This document shows, in pieces, positions 46,022 to 54,701 of a stretch of DNA of 64,000 nt. The position numbers and the translations under genes were made by a program. Location: the NCBI RefSeq assembly GCF_010994375.1, contig NZ_WHMA01000005.1, positions 1 through 64,000 of the forward strand, given 5' to 3'. Position 1 is the stretch's first letter. Every line of letters begins with the position of its first letter. The notes below the pieces were generated by a model. It had not been told where the DNA came from, made no database searches, and saw only the letters and a program-made list of their open reading frames with translations. The stretch comes from Halomonas sp. NO4. GTDB lineage: Bacteria > Pseudomonadota > Gammaproteobacteria > Pseudomonadales > Halomonadaceae.

Positions 46022-47193
46022 GCTTCTCCCTCGAGGGCAAAGCGCGCCCCGTGCGCGTCCCATTGGCTGTCGGGCACGATCACGATCTTGCCCAGGTAGT
46101 TGCTGCCGCGCGCGACGAAGTAACGCTCCGCCTCGTGCAGCTCCGAGAGCTTGAACGCCGCATGCAGCACCGGCTTGAGCTGGCCGTCGCGAATCCACGC
46201 CACCAGCTGCTCGGCCTCCTCGCGGGTGCCGTGGGAGACGCCGAACAGCTGCACCTGGTAGAGGTAGATGCGCGTCCACATGATCTCGCTGAGGTTGCCG
46301 CCGCTGGCCCCGGCGATGGAGAGCCGCGGGTAGGTGCTGCGCGCCTTCATGTCGGCGATCATGGTGTCGATGAAGCGATCGGTCATCTCGCCGCCGACCA
46401 GGTCCATCACCGCATCGATGGGCGCGCCGCCGGTGGCCGAGAGCGTGCGCTCGACGAAGGTCGAGAGGTCGCCGCGGTCGATCACCGCCTCGGCGCCCAG
46501 CGCCAGCAGCGCCTCGGCCTTCTCTGGCTGGCTCACCGCATAGGGAATCGCCCCCACGATACGGCACAGCTGGATGAGTGCGGTGCCCACGCCGCCGCTG
46601 GCGCCGGTGACGAGAACCCGTTCACCGGCGCTCACCCGGGCGGAGGTCATCATGTGGTAGGCGGTCTGGTAGGAACACATCCCCATGGCGGCGAGCTCGG
46701 CGTCGGCGAGCTGCGGGTTGGGCACGTGGTGAAACTGATCCGAGGGCACGGCGACATACTCGGCGAAGCCGCCGTCGGCACCGTGGCCGTAGTAGTCGGG
46801 CAGCAGGTTGAGGTCGCGCCGGGCATCGGGGTAGAGGTTGAAATCGAGCAGGCCGCGCTCGCCGATGCGCCCGGCATCGACGCCCTCGCCCACGGCCACC
46901 ACCCGGCCGGCCACGTCGGCGCCCTGGATGCGCGGAAAGGTCAGGGTCGCCTCGCCGCCCATGGCGAACGAGGTCACCTCCCCCTTCTCCTTGGTCGGGT
47001 AGAGCCCCTCGCGCGCCTTGCGGTCGGTGTTGTTCTTGGCCGTGGCGGTGACCTGCACCAGCACTTCGCCCGGCCCCGGTTGCGGGGTGGGCACGTCCTG
47101 GCGATAGACCAGCTTGTCGATGCCGCCATGCCCGGTCAGCACCATGGCGGCCATGGTGTCGGGCACGGTGTCCGGAAGGGGTGCAGTACCCAT
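46018..47193 (-). CDS. Zinc-independent MDR-family quinone oxidoreductase-like protein
   Basis: This 391-residue medium-chain dehydrogenase has an N-terminal GroES-like domain (LVYRQDVPTPQPGPGEVLVQ) and an NAD(P) domain with VTGASGGVGTALIQLCRIVG near residue 200. The Cys/His zinc ligands of alcohol dehydrogenases are absent, so it is closer to quinone oxidoreductases or crotonyl reductases. The stop overlaps the racemase-family start, and the two are co-translated, suggesting successive steps on one substrate. The 28-residue N-terminal extension may include an untranslated part; M14 or M17 could be the true start. Confidence 0.87.
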   Translation of the reverse strand: MGTAPLPDTVPDTMAAMVLTGHGGIDKLVYRQDVPTPQPGPGEVLVQVTATAKNNTDRKAREGLYPTKEKGEVTSFAMGGEATLTFPRIQGADVAGRVVAVGEGVDAGRIGERGLLDFNLYPDARRDLNLLPDYYGHGADGGFAEYVAVPSDQFHHVPNPQLADAELAAMGMCSYQTAYHMMTSARVSAGERVLVTGASGGVGTALIQLCRIVGAIPYAVSQPEKAEALLALGAEAVIDRGDLSTFVERTLSATGGAPIDAVMDLVGGEMTDRFIDTMIADMKARSTYPRLSIAGASGGNLSEIMWTRIYLYQVQLFGVSHGTREEAEQLVAWIRDGQLKPVLHAAFKLSELHEAERYFVARGSNYLGKIVIVPDSQWDAHGARFALEGEA

Positions 47194-47340
47194 GGGCTGC
47201 CTCCTCAGTGTTGAGCCGTTTCACTGCGCGACGATAGGGCACAGGGCCCGCCGGTGAAAAGAGCGGTTTGTTCTTGATTTGCCCCGTTTTCTCGTGACTT
47301 TTTCTGCTGCCGCCCGGCAGCGCCGGGTGACGAACCCGGG

Positions 47341-48309
47341 CTACAGCCAGCGCTTGCGCCGAAACAACCACAAGAGCCCCACCCCGATGGCCAGCATTAC
47401 CGCCAACACCACGAAGTAGCCGTAACGATAGGCGAGCTCGGGCATGTGCGCGAAGTTCATGCCGTAGATGCCGGCGATGAAGGTCAGGGGCACGAAGATG
47501 GCGGTGATCACCGTGAGCACGCGCATGGTGATGTTGAGCTGGTGCGAGGAGAGCGAGATATAGCCGTCCACCAGGTCGCCGCAGATCTCGTAGTACATCT
47601 GGGTCAGGCTGTGCAGGCGCTCGAAACGCTCGTGCACGTCGTTGATGGCATGGAAGGTGTCCTCGTTGCCGCGCGGCAGATGCGCGTAGTCGTAGGCGGT
47701 GAGGTCCTGGGTGATGCCCACGTGGTAGTTGAACACCCGGCGCATCTTCACCAGCCGCGAGCGGTAGGCGATGATGCGGCGCATCAGGGCGTCGCTGCCC
47801 TCATCGAGCAGGGCGTCTTCCAGGTCGCTCAGGGCGTTCTCGAACTCGAGCAGGCTGTCGAGGTAGTAGCCGGCGGAGAGATACATCACGCGCAGCGCCA
47901 CGTGCTCCGGCGAGCGGCGCAGCAGCACGCCGCCCTCGGCGCCGAACAGGCGGTCAATGCTCAGCGCCTTGCCGGGATGCAGGGTGATCAGAAAGCGCTC
48001 GCCGAGAAAGAAGGCCACCTGCTGGGGCGTGTAGTCGAGCTCGGCATCGAAGGAGGAGATGCCGCGGTAGAGAATCAGGGTGTGGTTCTCGAACTCCTCG
48101 ATCTTGGGCGGGTGACGCTCGCGGTGGGCGTCCTCGATGGCCAGGGGGTGACAGCCGAAGGCCTCCAGCAGCTCGCGCTCCCGCGCCATCGGCTCGCCCT
48201 GCAGATCGATCCAGATATGCCCCTGCGGGGCCGCCTGCCAGGCGGCGATCAGTTCCTCGCCGCCCAGCTGTTCCCGGCCGTCTACGTCCAGCAGTCGCGT
48301 GCGTATCAT
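47341..48309 (-). CDS. corA: CorA-type magnesium/cobalt transporter
   Basis: This 322-residue pentameric channel subunit has a soluble funnel domain followed by two C-terminal helices (residues 265-315) with the signature YGMNF just after the first. The basic end RRKRWL is cytoplasmic. The ATG at 48309 has GGAGGGAG upstream; the frame to 48396 is longer but unsupported. A GC-rich palindrome follows the stop, a possible terminator. DUF3422 lies 56 bp upstream in the same direction. Confidence 0.93.
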   Translation of the reverse strand: MIRTRLLDVDGREQLGGEELIAAWQAAPQGHIWIDLQGEPMARERELLEAFGCHPLAIEDAHRERHPPKIEEFENHTLILYRGISSFDAELDYTPQQVAFFLGERFLITLHPGKALSIDRLFGAEGGVLLRRSPEHVALRVMYLSAGYYLDSLLEFENALSDLEDALLDEGSDALMRRIIAYRSRLVKMRRVFNYHVGITQDLTAYDYAHLPRGNEDTFHAINDVHERFERLHSLTQMYYEICGDLVDGYISLSSHQLNITMRVLTVITAIFVPLTFIAGIYGMNFAHMPELAYRYGYFVVLAVMLAIGVGLLWLFRRKRWL

Positions 48310-48365
48310 CGTGGCTCCCTCCTTGTCGCACCCTGTCCGATCGAGCGTGTGTGCGGCGTCCGCCC

Positions 48366-49589
48366 TCAGTGGTTCTTCACCCGCCAGATCCGCCATGCCA
48401 GCAGGCCGATGATCAGCACCCCGAGCGGCCCCAGCACGGCGGCGGCGGTATAGGGGGCGATTTCGATGCCCAGCGCGCCGAGACTCTCCAGGGAGAGCTT
48501 GAACAGGCTGAAGATATAGTAGCTGATGACGATGATCGACAGCCCCTCCACGGCCTTCTGGATCTTCAGCTGGCTGCTGGCGCGCTCGTTGAGGCTGTGC
48601 AGGATGGCCGAGTTCTGCTCTTCGATCTCCACCTGGGCGCGGGTGCGCAGCAGGTCGTTGAGGCGTGCCACGCTCTCGGCCAGGCGCGACTGGCGCCGGT
48701 CGATCGCCGCGCAGTAGCGCACCGTGGGGCGGAAGCGGCGCAGGATGAAGGTGCCGAACCGGGGGCGATCGCCCACGCGGCTCTCGCGCAGCTCCTCGAT
48801 GCGGGTGAAGACGATGCGCGCATAGGCCTCGGTGGCGCTGAAGCGCTGCCGCGAACGGGCACCGCTGCGCTCCAGGCGCGCCGACAGCGCCGAGAGATCG
48901 GCAAGCAGCGGGCGTGAGTCCTCCTGCTGGCCCTCGGCATTGCGGTCAGAGAGCTCGCCGAGCTCGCGCTCGTGCGCCTCCAGCTCGACACCCAGCTCCT
49001 TGGCCAGGGGCAGCGACAGCGAGGCCATCATGCGGTAGGTCTCGATCTCCAGCAGGCGCCGCACCATACGCCCCAGGCGGAAGTCGTTGAGGGCCTGATT
49101 GACCAGCAGCAGGCGATTGACGCCATCCGGCGCCAGGCGAAAGTCGCTCCACACGGTGGCGTCGCCGCCGCCCACCAGCGAACCCGCCGGGTCGTTGAAA
49201 CCGTAGGCCACGGTCTTGCCCAGCCAGCCCTGCTCCGACTCGACGAGGACCAGGGTGGCGCTGATCAGCGCCGCGTCATGGGCGGCGATGAGGTCTGCCA
49301 GCGGCGGCGGCGGTGCCGGCCACAGCTCGCCCCCCGCCGGTTTCGGTACCAGCAGGGTGAGGGTGAAGAACTCGGTATGCCGCTCCCACTTCAGGGTCTG
49401 GTCGCCGAAGGTCAGGATACCCTGCACGGCGTCGGGGTCCGGCGGGGTGCCCGTGATCTCGGCGAGCAGGTCGTCACAGCTCCCGGTCGTGTCGAGGAAG
49501 GCGTAGTGGTGCAGGTGCGCCGGTTCCGAGAAGTAGATCGACGGACGCGCATGCAGTTCGTTGTGCAGTCGTTCGCGCTGGGGATGCAT
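48366..49589 (-). CDS. DUF3422 membrane protein
   Basis: This 407-residue protein begins with the family signature RERLHNELHARPSIYF and has two C-terminal membrane helices (residues 340-403), with a predicted coiled coil around 300-345 (SRLAESVARLNDLLRTRAQV). It is an uncharacterised family of Alpha-, Beta- and Gammaproteobacteria and is often near metal-ion channels; here corA follows on the same strand 56 bp away, consistent with a shared transcript. The start is the first ATG. Confidence 0.93.
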   Translation of the reverse strand: MHPQRERLHNELHARPSIYFSEPAHLHHYAFLDTTGSCDDLLAEITGTPPDPDAVQGILTFGDQTLKWERHTEFFTLTLLVPKPAGGELWPAPPPPLADLIAAHDAALISATLVLVESEQGWLGKTVAYGFNDPAGSLVGGGDATVWSDFRLAPDGVNRLLLVNQALNDFRLGRMVRRLLEIETYRMMASLSLPLAKELGVELEAHERELGELSDRNAEGQQEDSRPLLADLSALSARLERSGARSRQRFSATEAYARIVFTRIEELRESRVGDRPRFGTFILRRFRPTVRYCAAIDRRQSRLAESVARLNDLLRTRAQVEIEEQNSAILHSLNERASSQLKIQKAVEGLSIIVISYYIFSLFKLSLESLGALGIEIAPYTAAAVLGPLGVLIIGLLAWRIWRVKNH

Positions 49590-49760
49590 GTCAGGGGCCA
49601 GGTGGGTAAGGGGAAACCCCGAGACTAAGCGCTGCTGCCGGACTCGCCAAGCCCGCCGCTCAACGCCCGCCCTACCCTCGGCCGAGGCGAGATGGCAGAC
49701 GCCGAGCCCCCAACTGCGCTAGGCTTGAGTAGCCGTGTTCGACTGTCAGGGAGTTCTGCG

Positions 49761-50654
49761 ATGAGTGAGCGCGTTTCGCTCGTGATCGTGCCGGTGGACG
49801 GGTCTCCCACCGCCACGGCCGCCACACGCCATGCCGCCATGCTGGCCCGCCTGCTGGACGCTCGCCTGCAGCTGCTGCACGTGATGCCACTCAACCCCGC
49901 CGAACTCAGCGACGTGCCGGCCAACCGCCAGGTCGAGAGCGACCACGATCGCGCCCGTCGCCTGCAGTCGGCCAGCGACGCCTTTGCGCGGGCCCGCGAG
50001 GCGATCGACCCACCGATGAGCCCCGCCCCCGAGGAAGTGACCCTGGAGGATGACACCTTCGTGCGCCACCCCGCCCGCACCATCGTCGGCCACGTCCGGG
50101 GCCAGCGCGACAGCCTGCTGGTGATCGGCGCGCGCCACCTCAGCGACATGGGCAAGTTCGTCGAGGGCAGCGTCAGCAACGAGGTAGTGCACCGGGCGAA
50201 CTTCCCGGTCACGGTGGTGCACGCCGAGTCGGCGCCCGAAGACGTGCAGCGCATCGGCCGGGTGCTGCTGCCGGTGGACGGCTCGCGCCACAGCGACCAG
50301 GCCGCGGTCCTGGCGGGCGACCTGGCGCGCAGCGCCGGGGCCGGCGTGGAACTGCTGTTCTGCCACCCGCCGGGGCTGGCAGCGAAAGGCGATGCCACGC
50401 CGGACGACGAGGCCGAGCAAGTCTTCCAGCGCGCCCGTAAAGCGCTCGGCGAGGTGTCGGCCGGCGTGGTGGAGCAGGTGCTCTCGGGCACCGACTACGC
50501 CGGGGCGATTGTCGCCCAGGCAAGCCGCTACGAAGACTACCCGATGATCATCATGGGGCGCCGCGGACTGGGCACCTGGCGGGAGAAGCTGCTGGGCAGC
50601 GTGAGCCATCGGGTGATCGACCAGGCGCCCTGTCCGGTGACCGTGGTGGTGTAG
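49761..50654 (+). CDS. Tandem universal stress protein
   Basis: This 297-residue protein has two UspA domains. Domain 1 begins VSLVIVPVDGSPTATAATRH, with the end motif VTVVHA. Domain 2 begins RIGRVLLPVDGSRHSDQAAV, with IIMGRRGLGTWREKLLGSVS, the G-2x-G-9x-G[ST] ATP-binding signature. Domain 1 has GARHLSDMGKFVEGSVSNEV instead. Family members respond to starvation, DNA damage or oxidative stress. AGGGAG lies 8 nt before the ATG. It is convergent with DUF3581, with only 3 bp between stops. Confidence 0.92.
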   Translation: MSERVSLVIVPVDGSPTATAATRHAAMLARLLDARLQLLHVMPLNPAELSDVPANRQVESDHDRARRLQSASDAFARAREAIDPPMSPAPEEVTLEDDTFVRHPARTIVGHVRGQRDSLLVIGARHLSDMGKFVEGSVSNEVVHRANFPVTVVHAESAPEDVQRIGRVLLPVDGSRHSDQAAVLAGDLARSAGAGVELLFCHPPGLAAKGDATPDDEAEQVFQRARKALGEVSAGVVEQVLSGTDYAGAIVAQASRYEDYPMIIMGRRGLGTWREKLLGSVSHRVIDQAPCPVTVVV

Positions 50655-50657
50655 GGG

Positions 50658-51371
50658 TTAGACTCCCGCCTCGTAGGCCGCCTTGAGGCGATAGAACTCG
50701 GTGACCACCTCTTCCATGGCGGCGGGGTCGTAGTCGCACAGCCCACTCACCACCAGCTTCTTGGTACCGCTGCCCACGGTTTCGCCGGCGTCGGTGATGC
50801 GGAATTCCAGGCGCACGTCGCCGCGCTTGCCGTTGACCGCAAGCGACGAGTCGACGAGTTCCAGCGCCGGGCGTTCGAGGTCGAGCCGCTCCAGCGAGAA
50901 ACCCATGCTGTCGTAGACCACCAGCGGGCGCCGGGGGTTGAACATCACCCCCTCGGCTTCCATCAGCGGCTTGAGCACGTGGGGAAAGTTCCTGCCCGAG
51001 AAGGCCACGTAGCGCCGGGTGAAGGCCTCGATCACGCCGGCGTCCGCGGTATGCTCGCCGCGACGCGCCACTTCCAGGTACCGCTTGCCGTCGTCATCGC
51101 TGACCTCGATGTGGGCGTCGTCGAGCGCCTCCAGGCGCAGCGGCACCTCGGCGCCCACCATGCTGCGGAAGCGAAAGTCCATGTGCCGGGAGAGCCCGAA
51201 CCGCGACAGCACCAGGGCGAAGAGCAGGTCGCCCGGCACGCAGAAGCGTCGGGCGTCGGCGTCATGGATGGGATTGAAGTCGCCGGCGACTCGCTTGGCG
51301 AAATCGCTGGCCTGCCGTGCGGAGATACGAACCCGCGACGCCGTCCGCGTGTGGTAGGGATCGAGAAACAT
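50658..51371 (-). CDS. DUF3581 hotdog-fold protein
   Basis: This 237-residue protein of the DUF3581 family is restricted to gammaproteobacteria, many of them marine. DFNPIHDADARRFCVPGDLL resembles a MaoC/hotdog hydratase active-site segment (D-x4-H). The family has no proven role. A second hotdog-like half follows from about residue 115. It is divergent from nhaD across 193 bp. Confidence 0.9.
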   Translation of the reverse strand: MFLDPYHTRTASRVRISARQASDFAKRVAGDFNPIHDADARRFCVPGDLLFALVLSRFGLSRHMDFRFRSMVGAEVPLRLEALDDAHIEVSDDDGKRYLEVARRGEHTADAGVIEAFTRRYVAFSGRNFPHVLKPLMEAEGVMFNPRRPLVVYDSMGFSLERLDLERPALELVDSSLAVNGKRGDVRLEFRITDAGETVGSGTKKLVVSGLCDYDPAAMEEVVTEFYRLKAAYEAGV

Positions 51372-51489
51372 GCCTGGTCTTGCCTGCTCTGGAGTAAGTT
51401 AGCGCCCGGGGCCGGACGCCAGTACAAGGCCCGATGATGCCACAAATCACCACCGGACGTATCCATGACCCACTGCAGCAAAAAAGATG

Positions 51490-51515
51490 TTGCGCCGCAA
51501 TATTATTGATATAAT
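51490..51515 (+). promoter_or_regulatory. Candidate nhaD promoter
   Basis: A perfect TATAAT at 51510-51515 lies in an AT-rich patch (CAATATTATTGATATAATTA), 49 bp before the nhaD ATG. The -35 is weak: TTGCGC at 51490 is spaced 14 bp, GATGTT at 51486 is spaced 18. The leader also contains an eight-C run. Confidence 0.55.
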
Positions 51516-51564
51516 TAGGCCGCTTACTACCCCCCCCTCCCTCCCCTGACGGAATTCGGACTCC

Positions 51565-53049
51565 ATGGCTACCCTGCGACGCTTCACTCCAGGCCATCGG
51601 CACCCTGCCCGATGGTCTTTTTGGTTCATCGCTCTCGTTCTCTCCCTGGGTCTCACCACGCCCCTCCATGCCGCCACCGGCCCGCTGGACCTGACCTCTT
51701 CGGCGGTCGGCGTGTTTGCCGTGGCGCTCTTCGTGCTCGCCTACCTGCTGGTGATGGCCGAAGAGAAGATCCACATGCGCAAGTCCAAGCCGGTGCTGGT
51801 CGCAGCCGGCATCATCTGGGCGTTGATCGGCTGGGTCTACGTGAATGCCGGTCTCTCGACCGAGTCCGAGCACGCTTTCCGCGAAACCCTGCTCGAGTTC
51901 ACCGAGCTGATGCTCTTCCTGCTAGTGGCGATGACCTACATCAACGCCATGGAGGAACGGCGGGTGTTCGATGCCCTGCGCTCCTGGATGATCCGCAAGG
52001 GCTTCAGCTACAAGCAGCTGTTCTGGCTCACCGGTAGCCTTGCCTTCGTCATCTCGCCGGTGGCGGACAACCTCACCACGGCGCTGCTGATGTGTGCGGT
52101 GGTGACCAAGGTCGCCGAGGGCGACAAGCGCTTCATCAACCTGTGCTGCATCAACATCGTGGTGGCGGCCAACGCCGGCGGCGCCTTCAGTCCCTTCGGC
52201 GACATCACCACGCTCATGGTGTGGCAGGCCGGCATGGTGGAGTTCTACGAGTTCCTCTCGCTGTTCGTGCCCTCGCTGGTCAACTTCCTGATTCCGGCAG
52301 TGGTGATGAGCCTGTTCATCAACAACCGCAAGCCGGAAGGGGTCTACGAGGACGTCTGGCTCAAGCGCGGCGCACGCCGCATCATTGCCCTCTTCCTGCT
52401 CACCGTGGCCACGGCGGTAGCCGGCCATACCCTGCTCCACCTGCCCCCGGTGCTGGGCATGATGACCGGGCTTGGCTACCTGCAGTTCTTCGGTTTCTAC
52501 CTGCGCCGCAGTCTGCCGCGCTCGCTGGAGCGCAAGCGCGTGCGCTACACCCGCCGCGGCGACTACAAGAAGCTCGAGCAGCTGGGCAGCGTGGTGCCCT
52601 TCGACGTCTTCACCCGGGTGGCGCGCGCCGAGTGGGATACCCTGCTGTTCTTCTACGGCGTGGTGATGTGCGTCGGCGGCCTGGGCTTCATGGGCTACCT
52701 GGCACTGGTGTCGGAACTGCTCTACACCCAGTCGGACGCCACCTGGGCCAACATCGCCCTGGGCCTGATCTCGGCGGTGGTCGACAACATCCCGGTGATG
52801 TTCGCGGTGCTCACCATGGAGCCCGAGATGTCCCACGGCCACTGGCTGCTGATCACCCTCACCGCCGGCGTCGGCGGCAGCCTGCTGTCGGTGGGCTCGG
52901 CCGCCGGCGTGGCGGTGATGGGCCAGTCGCGCGGCGCCTATACCTTCATGGGCCACCTGCGCTGGATGCCGGTGATCCTGCTCGGCTATATCGCCAGCAT
53001 CGCCGTCCACCTGTGGCTCAATGCCGCCAGTTTCACGGTCATGCACTGA
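51565..53049 (+). CDS. nhaD: NhaD-type sodium/proton antiporter
   Basis: This 494-residue protein has a signal-like first helix (FWFIALVLSLGLTTPLHA), then about 12 membrane helices. Conserved NhaD segments are SPVADNLTTALLMCAVV, NIVVAANAGGAFSPFGDITT (with polar residues that form the ion path) and ISAVVDNIPVMFAVLTMEP. NhaD antiporters expel sodium or lithium at alkaline pH and are typical of halophiles such as Halomonas and Alkalimonas. There is no strong Shine-Dalgarno before the ATG. It stands alone between divergent DUF3581 and a convergent TRIC gene. Confidence 0.95.
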   Translation: MATLRRFTPGHRHPARWSFWFIALVLSLGLTTPLHAATGPLDLTSSAVGVFAVALFVLAYLLVMAEEKIHMRKSKPVLVAAGIIWALIGWVYVNAGLSTESEHAFRETLLEFTELMLFLLVAMTYINAMEERRVFDALRSWMIRKGFSYKQLFWLTGSLAFVISPVADNLTTALLMCAVVTKVAEGDKRFINLCCINIVVAANAGGAFSPFGDITTLMVWQAGMVEFYEFLSLFVPSLVNFLIPAVVMSLFINNRKPEGVYEDVWLKRGARRIIALFLLTVATAVAGHTLLHLPPVLGMMTGLGYLQFFGFYLRRSLPRSLERKRVRYTRRGDYKKLEQLGSVVPFDVFTRVARAEWDTLLFFYGVVMCVGGLGFMGYLALVSELLYTQSDATWANIALGLISAVVDNIPVMFAVLTMEPEMSHGHWLLITLTAGVGGSLLSVGSAAGVAVMGQSRGAYTFMGHLRWMPVILLGYIASIAVHLWLNAASFTVMH

Positions 53050-53073
53050 GCCTTTCTGCACTGCCCCACCCTC

Positions 53074-53100
53074 GCACCCGGCGGCCCTGCCGCCGGGTGC
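53074..53100. terminator. Hairpin between convergent nhaD and TRIC genes
   Basis: A perfect 11-bp stem (GCACCCGGCGG and its complement) with a 5-nt loop lies 25 bp after nhaD and 22 bp after the convergent gene. It has no T-tract; it may serve as a bidirectional stop or stabilise the ends. Confidence 0.5.
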
Positions 53101-53121
53101 GCGCAAGCCTCCTTCCGATAG

Positions 53122-53898
53122 CTACCCTTGCGGCGTGCCGGAGCCTCGTCGCGGCTTGTCGGGGCGAATCATGCGCACGCGCACCTTGGGTCGCCCCGGC
53201 TCGGCCGGCGGCCGCGATGCCTCGCCGGCGTCATCGGGCGCCCCTTTCCGACCCGCCCCACGCGGCTCGACCGAGCGCGGTATCACCACCCAGGCGAAGG
53301 TCGGCAGGGCAAGCCGCCAATGGATCGCCGCCAGGCGCAGGCCCAGGGTCACCGCCAGCCCCGTCAGGATCGGCACCAGCGCGGGCGCGCCCAGGGTTTC
53401 GAGCACCACATACGCCATGCCGCCGGCGATCGACGCCGTGGCATACACCTCCTGCCTGAGCACCATGGGCACGCGACGCGCCAGCACGTCGCGCACCATG
53501 CCGCCGGCTACCCCGGTGAGCAGGCCCATGAGCACCGCCACGATACCCGGCGCCTCCAGCAGCAGCGCCTTGTGCGCACCGATCACCGTGAACAGTGCCA
53601 GGCCGAAAGCATCCGCCACCGGCAGAAAGCCCCGTGACAGGCGATGGATGTAGTGGAAGCCGAGGATCGACAGCGCCACCGTGGCCAGGATCACCCACAG
53701 GTAAGTGGGATCGCTGACCCAGAACACCGGCCGCACGCCCAGCACCAGGTCGCGCAGGGTGCCGCCCCCGATGCCGGTCACCGCCGCCAGCACCAGCATG
53801 CCGAAGGGGTCCATGCGCGAGCGGCAGGCGAGTATCACCCCCGACAGGGCGAAGACGATCACCCCCGCCATGTCCAGCCAGTAGACCAGCGCCGTCAC
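53122..53898 (-). CDS. TRIC/UPF0126-type cation channel
   Basis: This 258-residue protein has seven predicted helices in two repeats, each with the glycine-rich signature: TGIGGGTLRDLVLG near residue 43 and TGVAGGMVRDVLARR near 131. Prokaryotic TRIC channels conduct monovalent cations. The start is GTG at 53898, backed by GGAG at 7-nt spacing. The last 55 residues are a basic, proline-rich cytoplasmic tail not seen in most relatives. It may share a transcript with the regulator gene whose stop is 20 bp upstream. Confidence 0.9.
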   Translation of the reverse strand: MTALVYWLDMAGVIVFALSGVILACRSRMDPFGMLVLAAVTGIGGGTLRDLVLGVRPVFWVSDPTYLWVILATVALSILGFHYIHRLSRGFLPVADAFGLALFTVIGAHKALLLEAPGIVAVLMGLLTGVAGGMVRDVLARRVPMVLRQEVYATASIAGGMAYVVLETLGAPALVPILTGLAVTLGLRLAAIHWRLALPTFAWVVIPRSVEPRGAGRKGAPDDAGEASRPPAEPGRPKVRVRMIRPDKPRRGSGTPQG

Positions 53899-53917
53899 TT
53901 ACTCGCTCCTCCTTGCC

Positions 53918-54508
53918 TCACTGGTAGGTCACCACCAGAAAGCCCACCAGCTCGGTGTCGCCGGTGTTCTCGATGGTGTGCTCGAGGTCGGCATGGTAGT
54001 GGGCCGAGTCCCCCGGGCCGAGCTCGCAGCGGTTGTCGCCGGCCTGGATGCGCGCCCGCCCCTCGGTGACCGTCAAGAGCTCCCGGGTGCCCTCGAAGTG
54101 GGGAGCGCTCGCCAGCCGCGCCCGCGCCGCGAGGCGCACCTCGTAGAACTCCACGTTCTTCTCCAGGTGCAGCGGCGAGAGCGTGCGGATGCGGCACTCG
54201 CGGTCGTCGCGGAACAGCTGGCTGGCGTCGTCGCTGCGCACCACCTCGATGCGCGACGCTGCCCAGGGCTGGTCGACCAGCTCGCCGATGTTGAGCCCGA
54301 AGGCCTGGGCGATGCGCAGGGTGACGGCCAGGGTGGGATTGGCCCGCCCGCGCTCGATCTGGCTGAGCATGGAGCGACTCACCCCCGAGGCCGCCGCCAG
54401 CTGCTCCAGGGTGAGGCCGCGCTTCTTGCGCAGCTCGATCACCCGACTCGACAGCACCTGGCTGCCGGCATCGCCGACCGCCGGCCCCGTCGCCGTTGTG
54501 TCGTTCAC
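53918..54508 (-). CDS. XRE-cupin transcriptional regulator
   Basis: This 196-residue protein has an N-terminal HTH_XRE (GLTLEQLAAASGVSRSMLSQ, then IERGRANPTL) and a C-terminal cupin (PHFEGTRELLTVTEGRARIQ, then GPGDSAHYHADLEHTIEN) that binds a small ligand. The GTG at 54508 is the better start: AGGAG lies 7 nt upstream, whereas it would almost touch the GTG at 54514. It is divergent from tdh-kbl, and a strong inverted repeat lies between, so control of threonine breakdown is the likely role. Confidence 0.9.
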   Translation of the reverse strand: MNDTTATGPAVGDAGSQVLSSRVIELRKKRGLTLEQLAAASGVSRSMLSQIERGRANPTLAVTLRIAQAFGLNIGELVDQPWAASRIEVVRSDDASQLFRDDRECRIRTLSPLHLEKNVEFYEVRLAARARLASAPHFEGTRELLTVTEGRARIQAGDNRCELGPGDSAHYHADLEHTIENTGDTELVGFLVVTYQ

Positions 54509-54561
54509 GGCCACTCTCCTCTATACCGATACAAGGCAGCGACCCGGCCGCTGCCCGCAAT

Positions 54562-54631
54562 ATTCCATGATGAAGGAATTATTTCTTGAATGATGGAATG
54601 TTTCTGCGATACTGGAAGCTATTCCTTCATC
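54562..54631. promoter_or_regulatory. Operator and promoter region of tdh-kbl
   Basis: GATGAAGGAAT (54569-54579) and its exact complement ATTCCTTCATC (54621-54631) form an 11-bp inverted pair 41 bp apart, and ATTCC-N8-GGAAT overlaps the first arm. Between them, TTGAAT (54586) and GATACT (54608), spaced 16 bp, make a good sigma-70 promoter toward tdh. The arrangement suggests a repressor binding both sides of the promoter, with looping. Confidence 0.65.
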
Positions 54632-54701
54632 CTAAACACATTGCCGTGAATTGCCAGGGGCCCGCCCCGGGAGCCATCGACACAGGCCGTCAGGAGGCAG
54701 C

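Noticed and set aside
47281-47340. Intrinsic terminator after corA
   Set aside because: GC-rich inverted repeats are present but the T-run is on the wrong side for the corA strand; it may be a dispersed palindromic repeat instead.
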